This document shows positions 6,472 through 12,628 of a DNA stretch of 16,430 nt, in pieces. Source of the stretch: Lachnospiraceae bacterium UBA3386 (GTDB taxonomy: Bacteria > Bacillota > Clostridia > Lachnospirales > Lachnospiraceae); contig DEPS01000075.1 in assembly GCA_002358875.1 (NCBI GenBank), positions 4,041 through 20,470 of the forward strand, in the 5' to 3' direction. The position numbers were made by a program, and so were the translations under genes. Position 1 is the first letter of the stretch. Each line of letters begins with the position of its first letter. The notes beneath the pieces are model-generated. The model searched no databases. It was not told the DNA's origin and saw nothing but the letters and a program-made list of their open reading frames with translations.

Positions 6472-6551
6472 GTTCCAGTACAGCCCGCTATGAAACAGGT
6501 GTTTTGCGCAGCTTCACAAGGCAAAAGCTCCGGTTGAAGGACGTTAATCCA

Positions 6552-6580
6552 TTGCAATGGACGCATTCTTAATCCATAAT
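6552..6580 (+). promoter_or_regulatory. Probable promoter of the alcohol dehydrogenase gene
   Basis: TTGCAA (6552-6557), a 17-nt spacer and CATAAT (6575-6580), about 140 nt before the start codon. The match is moderate. The 525-nt divergent gap (6194-6718) otherwise holds the racemase leader, the dyad and the leader stem described below. Confidence 0.45.
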
Positions 6581-6629
6581 AAGATGTCAGGCTCAAAAGT
6601 TCTGTGACTATAGGGAGCTTCGTCAAAAC

Positions 6630-6684
6630 CGCCTTTTGTCCCCGGCATCATAATAACGATTCAGTCTCTCCCGGCCAAAAGGCG
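6630..6684 (+). other. Long-range 9-bp stem in the dehydrogenase leader
   Basis: CGCCTTTTG (6630-6638) pairs perfectly with CAAAAGGCG (6676-6684) across a 37-nt loop, ending about 22 nt before the ribosome site. It could influence translation or mRNA stability. No U tract follows, so it is not a terminator. Confidence 0.35.
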
Positions 6685-6718
6685 ACTCAATTAAAACTGC
6701 AATATAAGGAGCATTTTT

Positions 6719-7801
6719 ATGGACAACTACTCGATCCTCATTCCTTCCTACACTGTCGGCTGTGATGCTTACCGACAAATCCCGAAATACTGCTCACTTT
6801 ATGGACATAAAGCCGTCGTGATCGGAGGGCAGAGAGCCATGCAGGCAGCACGCGAAAAGCTCCTTGCAGCCACGAAAGGATCATCCGTCCAGATAACCGG
6901 CTTTTTTCTGTACGGTACAGACGCGACCTATGAGGCCGCGGACGCACTCTGCGTCCTCCCTCAGGTCCGGGAGGCAGACATGATCTTTGCTGTCGGGGGA
7001 GGAAAGGCCGTTGACACCTGCAAGCTTGTGGCAATTAAGCTGGAAAAGCCCTTTTTCACCTTTCCAACCATTGCTTCCAACTGCGCCGCAGCTTCCTCGC
7101 TTGCGATCGTCTACAACACAGACGGGAGCTTTTGCGATTTTGTCCACTATCTGGACACGGCGCGCCATGTATTTATCGACACGGAGATCATCGCCGGGGC
7201 TCCTTCAGAATATCTCTGGGCAGGGATCGGAGACACATATGCCAAATACTATGAAGTGTCTCTCTCCGCGCGCGGGGAAAAGCTTCCTCATTATCTGGCC
7301 ACAGGGGTCCATATGAGCAGGATGTGTATGGAAACACTTGTGGAGCACGGTGAGCAGGCTCTTGCTGATAACCGCGCAGGAACCCAGAGCAGCGCCCTGC
7401 GGGACTGCGCCCTGGCCATCATCATCACCACCGGCTGGGTATCCATGCTCGTTGCCAGAGACCACAACATGGACTATAACGGCGGCGTCGCACACGCATT
7501 TTTCTACAGCCTGTGCGAACTTCCCGGCTTCGAAGAGACCCACATCCACGGGGTCGTTGTCGGCTTCGGCGTCCTCCTGCAGCTCCTTATCGACGGTCAG
7601 ACCGATGAATTTGACAAGCTGTACGCCTTCAACCGCCGGATCGGACTCCCTGTGAGCCTCGATGAGATCGGCGTTTCACTGCAGGATGTCAAAAAAGTGG
7701 CCGAACGCCTCGTCCACGACGAAGATCTCGACCACTTCCCCTATCGACTCACTGCCGGACAGATCATAGAAGCCGCGGAAAAGCTGGAGCACACACGCTG
7801 A
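6719..7801 (+). CDS. Iron/zinc-type alcohol dehydrogenase, glycerol dehydrogenase/hydroxycarboxylate dehydrogenase-like
   Basis: A 360-residue NAD(P)-dependent group III alcohol dehydrogenase. The nucleotide-binding GGGKAVDTCK lies at about 93-102. The three expected metal ligands are present: D172 in GIGDTYAKYYE, H259 in GGVAHAFF and H277 in HIHGVVVGFG. Where classical glycerol dehydrogenase (GldA) has PTIASTDAP, this protein has PTIASNCAAAS at 117-127, a form I associate with the hydroxycarboxylate dehydrogenase (HcxA/YbdH-like) branch. The substrate may thus be a 2-oxo or 2-hydroxy acid and not glycerol. The ATG at 6719 follows AAGGAG by 7 nt. It is divergent from the racemase and alone on the plus strand. 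An enzyme pair interconverting an amino-acid-derived keto acid is conceivable but unproven. Confidence 0.85.
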   Translation: MDNYSILIPSYTVGCDAYRQIPKYCSLYGHKAVVIGGQRAMQAAREKLLAATKGSSVQITGFFLYGTDATYEAADALCVLPQVREADMIFAVGGGKAVDTCKLVAIKLEKPFFTFPTIASNCAAASSLAIVYNTDGSFCDFVHYLDTARHVFIDTEIIAGAPSEYLWAGIGDTYAKYYEVSLSARGEKLPHYLATGVHMSRMCMETLVEHGEQALADNRAGTQSSALRDCALAIIITTGWVSMLVARDHNMDYNGGVAHAFFYSLCELPGFEETHIHGVVVGFGVLLQLLIDGQTDEFDKLYAFNRRIGLPVSLDEIGVSLQDVKKVAERLVHDEDLDHFPYRLTAGQIIEAAEKLEHTR

Positions 7802-7872
7802 TGCCCTCACCTCAAAAAACAGCTTCTTTTCCATGAAATTCTATGAACTCCATGGATCTGCCGGATACCGAC

Positions 7873-7934
7873 AAATTTTTCTGACTGTACGGTTGGATTG
7901 CTTTTTAGCTTACAACCGTACAGATCGAAATTTT
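7873..7934. terminator. Hairpin between convergent genes, probable bidirectional terminator
   Basis: CTGTACGGTTG (7885-7895) pairs perfectly with CAACCGTACAG (7913-7923) over a 17-nt loop, flanked by AAATTTTT and AAATTTT. It sits between the ends of the plus-strand dehydrogenase and the minus-strand ABC ATPase. The U tracts are short on both sides, so efficiency is uncertain. Confidence 0.6.
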
Positions 7935-8755
7935 CACGTATTGTTTCCCTCAAAATAGCGCACAAGGAACTGTCTGGTGCGCTCTTCCCTGGGATTTTCA
8001 AAAACCTCCTGCGGGGTTCCGCTCTCCACAACGTTGCCCTGATCCATAAAGAGGACCTTATCTGACACATCGTGGGCAAATTTCATCTCGTGTGTGACGA
8101 TGACCATGGTCGTGTGCCTGTCCGCCAGCCCGCGGATGACCTTGAGCACCTCGCCGGTCAGCTCGGGATCCAGGGCGGAAGTCGGTTCGTCAAAGCACAG
8201 AATGTCCGGGCGGAGCATCAGAGCCCGGGCGATCGCGACTCGCTGCTGCTGGCCGCCGGAAAGCTGGTGGGGATAATAATCGAGCTTGTCGGACAGGCCT
8301 ACGCTGTCCAGGACCGCCGCCCCCTCCTGCCTGATCTTTTCCATCGCCTTTCTCCGGTCAGCCTTGAAGCTGTCCGAATCCTTTTCCAAAAGCTCCCTGG
8401 CCAGGGTCACATTCTGCAGCGCTGTATACTGAGGAAACAGGTGGAAAGCCTGAAACACCATCCCAAAATGCAGCCTGTTCCTGCGGATCTCACGTTCGCT
8501 GAGCATGGACGGATTCTGCGCATCATAGATGACCTTCCCGTCAACGAGTATCTGGCCTTCCGTCGGCTGCTCCAGAAAATTCAGACAGCGCAGAAGTGTC
8601 GTCTTGCCGCTGCCGGAAACACCGATCAGCGCCAATGCCTCGCCCTTGTTCAGAGAAAAATCAATGCCTTTTAGCACCTCCAGATTGTCAAATCGTTTTT
8701 TCAGCCCGCGCACTTCCAGAAGAGGTCCGCTGCTTTCATGCAGATTGCCTTTCAT
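7934..8755 (-). CDS. Polar amino acid ABC transporter ATP-binding protein
   Basis: The cytoplasmic ATPase of the importer made with the permease and binding protein just upstream. It has Walker A GVSGSGKTT (45-53), Q-loop Gln at 102, signature LSGGQQQRVAIARAL (165-179), Walker B ILCFDEPTSALD with D189 and E190, and switch His in IVTHEM (222). The family is GlnQ/HisP-like (PAAT). The frame is open to a TTG at 8779, but an ATG at 8755 with GGAGGG about 12 nt upstream is preferred, which makes it 273 residues. The gene starts 41 nt after the permease stop, consistent with one operon. The substrate cannot be assigned from the ATPase. Confidence 0.93.
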   Translation of the reverse strand: MKGNLHESSGPLLEVRGLKKRFDNLEVLKGIDFSLNKGEALALIGVSGSGKTTLLRCLNFLEQPTEGQILVDGKVIYDAQNPSMLSEREIRRNRLHFGMVFQAFHLFPQYTALQNVTLARELLEKDSDSFKADRRKAMEKIRQEGAAVLDSVGLSDKLDYYPHQLSGGQQQRVAIARALMLRPDILCFDEPTSALDPELTGEVLKVIRGLADRHTTMVIVTHEMKFAHDVSDKVLFMDQGNVVESGTPQEVFENPREERTRQFLVRYFEGNNT

Positions 8756-8795
8756 ACTTTGCTTATGCCCTCCAGTCAATAAAGATCTGATCCGA

Positions 8796-9443
8796 CTATG
8801 CTTTGAAATAATCCATCCTCTTTTCCAGCCGGTTGAGCAGGATCGTCAGGACTCCTGTCATCAAAAGGAAATACAGGCCGGTTGAGAACAGGGGCCAGAT
8901 CAGGCCCTTTTTGGTGAAGCGTTCCGCGCACATGATGATCTCGGTCAGGCCGATGACACGCGCCAGAGATGTGTCCTTTGTCAGCGTTATGACCTCATTG
9001 CCCATAGACGGTGTGATCCGCTTGACGACCTGAAGCAGAATGACCTTAAAGAAGGTCTGCGTGCGGGTCATGCCGAGAACCGCGCAGGCCTCATACTGGC
9101 CTTTGGGGATGCTCTCAATGCCGCCGCGGTAGATCTCGGAAAAATACGCGGAATAATTGATCACAAATGCAAAAGCCGCCGCAAAAAAACGGTTGGACAT
9201 GGGCATGCCAAACAAAAGCCCCGGCGCATAAAGCACCACAAAGAGCTGCAGCATGAGCGGCGTACCGCGGATGATCCAGACATATGTCCTTGTCAGCCAG
9301 CGGATGGGAGCGATCCGGGTCATCGACCCCAGAGTGATCACCAGCCCCAGCGGAAGTGAAAGCAGGATTGTCACAACAAATAGTTTCAGGTTTTCTAATA
9401 ACCCGCCGTTGAGGGAAGCGAGTACTGTACTTGTCGTGGTCAT
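8796..9443 (-). CDS. Polar amino acid ABC transporter permease
   Basis: A 215-residue inner-membrane subunit of the HisM/GlnP family, with about five hydrophobic segments beginning at LKLFVVTILLSLPLGLVI. The cytoplasmic EAA loop that docks the ATPase reads EACAVLGMTRTQTFFKVILLQ, split as EACAVLGMTR then TQTFFKVILLQ. The ATG at 9443 follows GAGG by 5 nt. Only one permease gene is present, so the channel is probably a homodimer. Order binding protein, permease, ATPase on one strand supports a single importer. Confidence 0.92.
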   Translation of the reverse strand: MTTTSTVLASLNGGLLENLKLFVVTILLSLPLGLVITLGSMTRIAPIRWLTRTYVWIIRGTPLMLQLFVVLYAPGLLFGMPMSNRFFAAAFAFVINYSAYFSEIYRGGIESIPKGQYEACAVLGMTRTQTFFKVILLQVVKRITPSMGNEVITLTKDTSLARVIGLTEIIMCAERFTKKGLIWPLFSTGLYFLLMTGVLTILLNRLEKRMDYFKA

Positions 9444-9491
9444 GGGAACCTCATAATAAAACTTGTGGTAAAAAACCTAAAGATAAACTGT

Positions 9492-9519
9492 TGCCTGCAG
9501 CTGAAATCAGCTGCAGGCA
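9492..9519 (-). other. Perfect 13-bp hairpin between binding protein and permease genes
   Basis: TGCCTGCAGCTGA (9492-9504) and TCAGCTGCAGGCA (9507-9519) are exact complements with two bases between them. It lies in the 151-nt gap after the binding protein stop. On the minus strand the following bases (ACAGUUUAUC) are not a U run, with UUUUUU only ~17 nt on. It is more likely a 3' stabiliser or partial attenuator giving excess binding protein over permease than a full terminator. Confidence 0.6.
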
Positions 9520-9594
9520 GCAATGAATTGGGTTTCTTTTTAAATGAGCTTGTAAATAGCTGTCATCGGGAAAACCTGTCAGACAGCAGCATTC

Positions 9595-10665
9595 TTATTT
9601 AACCAGAATATCGCTCAGACCGTACTTCTCCGCGATCGCTTCGACTGTGCCATCCTGATAGAGCTCCTGGATCGCTGCGCTGACAGCTGCCTCAGTATCA
9701 GAACCCTTGCGGAAAGCGATACCGTACTGCTGCTCGCCGAAATTGTTGTCCAGGTTGACGACCAGGTCACTGTAATCTGTTCCCTCGCCTACCATAGCCA
9801 GGGCGCACACACTGTCGACAATAGCCAGATCAGCTGTTCCGGCCTTGACTTCCATAAGAGCCTTCGCCATGGAATCAACGGGTGTATAATTGGCATCCTT
9901 GAAGTACTCGACAGCAGAGACCTGCACAGTCTCGTCATCCGGAATATCGCCGGTCAGCTTTCCTTCGCCGGTGGAGCCCTGCTCCGCAACGACTGACAGA
10001 CCCGCAGGGCCGTTTGCCATGATCTCTTCAGCGCGGTCAGCCTTCATGACCAGAGCCTGTGTATTGAGCAGATAAGGCGCGGACATGTTCATGTTCTGCT
10101 TGCGCTCCTCTGTGATGCACATGCCGTTCCAGATGCAGTCAATGTTCTTGGAATTGAGCTCGATCTCCTTGGAGTCCCAGTTGATCTCAAGGAATTCAGG
10201 CTCCACGCCCAGCTTCTCGCAGACAGCCTTTGTGAGCTCTGTATCAAAGCCGACCAGTTCGCCGTTCTCGTCCTCATAGTTCATCGGCGCAAACATGGTG
10301 ATGCCGACGACCATTTTCCCTTTACCCTGGATATAAGCCCAGTCAGAATCCGCATCCGCTGTCTCAGCTGCCGCTGCTTCTGCAGTTGCTGCCGTATCCG
10401 CTGTTACAGCTGCTATTTCAGCTGCTGCTTCTGTCGCGGCGGCCGGTGCTGCATCCGCGATCTGTGCTTCCGCTTCTGTGGTGGCAGTCGGTGCTGCTTC
10501 TTCCGTAACGGCTTCAGCCTCGGTTTCCACCTTGGACTCCGCTTCGGTCTCTGTCTTTGCTTCTTCCTGTGCCGGTGTACTGCCGGAAGAACCGTTTGCG
10601 CCACAGGCCGCAAGCATGGTTGCCCCAAGAAGTACTGCCAACGCTAATGCTAATTTCTTTCTCAT
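9595..10665 (-). CDS. Amino acid ABC transporter substrate-binding lipoprotein with long Ala/Glu/Thr linker
   Basis: A secreted lipoprotein that captures a polar amino acid for the importer. The signal peptide MRKKLALALAVLLGA ends in a lipobox (MLAAC, Cys21). Residues about 22-108 are a low-complexity linker of Ala, Glu, Thr and a few Asp or Pro. The SBP_bac_3 fold starts near WAYIQGKGKMVVG, with MFAPMNYEDENGELVGFD and the NWDSKE region following. The fold is complete to the C-terminal KYGLSDILVK. At 356 residues it is longer than the usual ~270 because of the linker. The ATG at 10665 is preceded by CAGGAGG. It is the first gene of the importer operon, downstream of a consensus promoter. Confidence 0.93.
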   Translation of the reverse strand: MRKKLALALAVLLGATMLAACGANGSSGSTPAQEEAKTETEAESKVETEAEAVTEEAAPTATTEAEAQIADAAPAAATEAAAEIAAVTADTAATAEAAAAETADADSDWAYIQGKGKMVVGITMFAPMNYEDENGELVGFDTELTKAVCEKLGVEPEFLEINWDSKEIELNSKNIDCIWNGMCITEERKQNMNMSAPYLLNTQALVMKADRAEEIMANGPAGLSVVAEQGSTGEGKLTGDIPDDETVQVSAVEYFKDANYTPVDSMAKALMEVKAGTADLAIVDSVCALAMVGEGTDYSDLVVNLDNNFGEQQYGIAFRKGSDTEAAVSAAIQELYQDGTVEAIAEKYGLSDILVK

Positions 10666-10715
10666 AATAATCCTCCTGCAACATATGCTTTATTAATTTA
10701 GCACAACGCAGAGAT

Positions 10716-10763
10716 ATTATACTGAAACAATTCGAAAATAGCAAGCATATAATTTCCTGTCAA
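10716..10763 (-). promoter_or_regulatory. Promoter(s) of the amino acid importer operon
   Basis: Minus strand: -35 TTGCTA (10739-10744), 17 nt, -10 TATAAT (10716-10721). A second overlapping candidate has a perfect -35 TTGACA (10758-10763), 17 nt and a weaker -10 TATTTT (10735-10740). Its -35 overlaps the stop codon of the upstream kinase gene. Either would drive the binding protein gene. Confidence 0.7.
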
Positions 10764-11422
10764 AGCCCCAGAATCTCCCGTATCCGGGCCTGAATGTCAC
10801 CGACAGTCCGCATCCGTCCTCCGGCAGAGCACTGCACAGTGTGCCAGCCCAGCCTGCGGGCACAGTAAGCCGCGGCGCGGGCTGAGTCCTGCAGATATGC
10901 CACATTTCGCTCGTGGATATCCTTTTTCCCCTCATCACCCCCGTAGCGGCCTTCCATCAGCTTCTGCGAAATCTGCGGATCCACCTCGAGATAGATCACG
11001 GCATCCGGGGCCGGGATCCCTAAAAGCCCGTATTCATAATGAAAAAGCCAGTCCAGAAAACCGTCCCACTCCTCCTCCGGCAGCTTGGAACACTGATGGA
11101 CAGCATTGGAAGTAGTGTACCGATCCGCAATGATGACGCCTCCTTTTTCATAGAAAGCGCCCCAGTCCGATTTATATCCCGCGTAGCGGTCTGCCGCATA
11201 AAAGCTGGAGGCAGCATAGGCATTTACGTCAGAAGGATCCTGCCCGAAGTCCCCCCGCAGGTACATCCGCACGAGCGCGGAGGAATCCGATTCATAATTC
11301 GGAAAAGACACCTTCCTTACGGGAATCTCCTGCTCCAGAAATGTCCTGTACAGCAGCTCCGACTGCGTCGCCTTTCCCGAACCGTCAAGTCCCTCGATCA
11401 CGTAAAGCTTTCCTTTTCCCAT
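10760..11422 (-). CDS. Thymidylate kinase-like (dTMP/deoxynucleoside monophosphate) kinase
   Basis: A 220-residue P-loop kinase, likely dTMP + ATP to dTDP + ADP. The P-loop reads EGLDGSGKATQ (10-20), with Ala where Thr is usual after the Lys. The TMK signature DRYTTSNAVHQ (100-110) and a LID-like segment EGRYGGDEGKKDIHERN follow. FPNYESDSS fits the substrate loop. The GLDGSGK form is the TMK subtype found as a second copy in many Clostridia, so a housekeeping tmk may lie elsewhere and the symbol is left empty. The ATG at 11422 follows AGGAGG. It lies 115 nt downstream of the vWA gene on the same strand without a clear terminator between them. Confidence 0.85.
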   Translation of the reverse strand: MGKGKLYVIEGLDGSGKATQSELLYRTFLEQEIPVRKVSFPNYESDSSALVRMYLRGDFGQDPSDVNAYAASSFYAADRYAGYKSDWGAFYEKGGVIIADRYTTSNAVHQCSKLPEEEWDGFLDWLFHYEYGLLGIPAPDAVIYLEVDPQISQKLMEGRYGGDEGKKDIHERNVAYLQDSARAAAYCARRLGWHTVQCSAGGRMRTVGDIQARIREILGL

Positions 11423-11537
11423 ACTGCCTCCTGTTTATGCATCCTTTCTCATCCCAAAAATCCGTCCCCCAAAAGCGTTAATCACCGTAAAAAACAATTG
11501 CCTCCGCGGGGATCTCTCCCTTTCCGGGATGATCTGT

Positions 11538-12218
11538 TTACCTGCGCCCCCGTTTCCGGCGGGCGTAGTTCTCTCTGATCTCCTCCATGGGCTCACCCGT
11601 GTCGAACATGTCGTTCATCTCGGCTGCGTTCCCGGCGGCCCTCGCCCTGCTCACTGCCCTGGAGAGGACGTCGAAATTGAGCCCTGTGCCTTCGCTGTCA
11701 TGGACATAATTGGCGGCGCGGCTTGCCTGGATCCCGAATCTGGAAGCCTCGGCGATTGCGTCGATATTTGCACCCACGAACAGAAACTCCCAGTGGTCTT
11801 TTTCCTGACGCTCCTCAATCATTTTGCGCACCGCCCCATACGAATATGCCCGGCTCGCGTTTTCCATGCCGTCTGTGATGATCATAAAGATGGTCTTTTC
11901 CGGCACATCCTCCGCCCTCGCGTACTTATGAATGTTACGGATATGATGGATGGCAGCTCCAACGGCATCCAGGAGCGCAGTACATCCGCGCACATAATAC
12001 TGCCTGTCCGTCATCTCCTCGACCTTTTCGACCGCCACACGGTCGTGGATCACCTCAGACCTGTCGTCAAAGAGGATAGTGGAAACAAGACACTCCCCGT
12101 CCTCCTTTTTCTGCTTCCCGATCATACCGTTGAAGCCACCTATGGTGTCCGCCTCCAGTCCCTGCATGGAACCGCTGCGGTCCAGGATCATCACCAGCTC
12201 TGTCAAACCTTTCTTCAT
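11538..12218 (-). CDS. von Willebrand factor type A domain protein
   Basis: A 226-residue single-domain vWA protein, TerY/TerF-like in style. The metal-ion-dependent adhesion site is complete: DRSGS (D13, S15, S17), Thr80 in RGCTALLD and Asp116 in IITDGMENASR. There is no signal peptide or membrane segment, so it is probably cytoplasmic. The C-terminus is strongly basic (ARRKRGRR), which hints at binding to nucleic acid or an acidic partner. The ATG at 12218 follows GGAGGTAAGG. No ter, AAA+ MoxR or toxin partner is in the window, and its function is unknown. Linkage to the kinase downstream may be only operonic. Confidence 0.85.
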   Translation of the reverse strand: MKKGLTELVMILDRSGSMQGLEADTIGGFNGMIGKQKKEDGECLVSTILFDDRSEVIHDRVAVEKVEEMTDRQYYVRGCTALLDAVGAAIHHIRNIHKYARAEDVPEKTIFMIITDGMENASRAYSYGAVRKMIEERQEKDHWEFLFVGANIDAIAEASRFGIQASRAANYVHDSEGTGLNFDVLSRAVSRARAAGNAAEMNDMFDTGEPMEEIRENYARRKRGRR

Positions 12219-12244
12219 TTCCTTACCTCCGTTCCGGTCCGCTT

Positions 12245-12312
12245 ACGCGGCGAAAGCCGCGTGCCGTGCCTGTCTTGATCTGTCTGTTTCGATATGTTTT
12301 GTAACAGTTACA
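12245..12312 (-). promoter_or_regulatory. Upstream region of the vWA gene: GC hairpin and 6-1-6 dyad
   Basis: ACGCGGC (12245-12251) and GCCGCGT (12256-12262) form a 7-bp stem with a 4-base loop, 27 nt before the vWA start codon. TGTAAC-A-GTTACA (12300-12312) is a perfect dyad further upstream, a plausible operator. No convincing -35/-10 pair was found. Nothing else is seen in 12313-12374. Confidence 0.4.
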
Positions 12313-12374
12313 GCATAGCAGGACAGGAAGAGAAAAAGGTCGTTCCTGAAGCGACATTTTTTCCCCCGGAAGAT

Positions 12375-12578
12375 TTACATCCCCGAAAGAGGCTGGTCAT
12401 AGTCTGACAAGATCGCATTCACCTTGAAGATATCATAGATGCCGTCCTGCACGCAATAGCTTATGATTTCCATGAGGGCATCCCTAATGACCTTTAAGGG
12501 TTTTATTTCTTCTGAAACAAAAAAGAAAACACCCCCTCGCGGAGCAGGCATATAAACCCGTACCGCGAAGGGATGTCC
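12375..12578 (-). pseudogene. Possible 3' remnant of a lost gene
   Basis: A minus-strand frame free of stops from 12578 to a TAA at 12375 (67 codons). The last ~45 codons have coding-like composition and a plausible amphipathic peptide, including SEEIKPLKVIRDALMEII and YCVQDGIYDIFKVNAILS. The 5' part is the oppA terminator and there is no ribosome site before its internal ATG (12551), so it does not look like an intact gene. The most likely reading is the C-terminal end of a decayed or displaced gene. A chance open frame is the alternative. The family was not recognised. Confidence 0.3.
12519..12572 (-). terminator. Intrinsic terminator of oppA
   Basis: Minus-strand RNA pairs CCCUUCGCGG (12572-12563) with CCGCGAGGGG (12542-12533): ten pairs, one of them G-U, over a 20-nt loop. 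It is followed by UGUUUUCUUUUUU. It lies about 57 nt after the oppA stop codon and ends the opp operon. Confidence 0.85.
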
Positions 12579-12628
12579 TTATCTTACTTCGAACCTTACA
12601 GGCAGGGAATCAGCCTGGGAAGTTCTTT

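Noticed and set aside
5092..6492. Two similar stretches as a MITE or insertion element pair
   Set aside because: No terminal inverted repeats or target duplications were seen. The conserved parts are a promoter and a terminator in register with downstream genes.
6342..6626. 94-codon minus-strand frame upstream of the racemase
   Set aside because: It runs through the racemase promoter and the leader terminator stem. Those elements explain the sequence better, and the peptide shows no family features.
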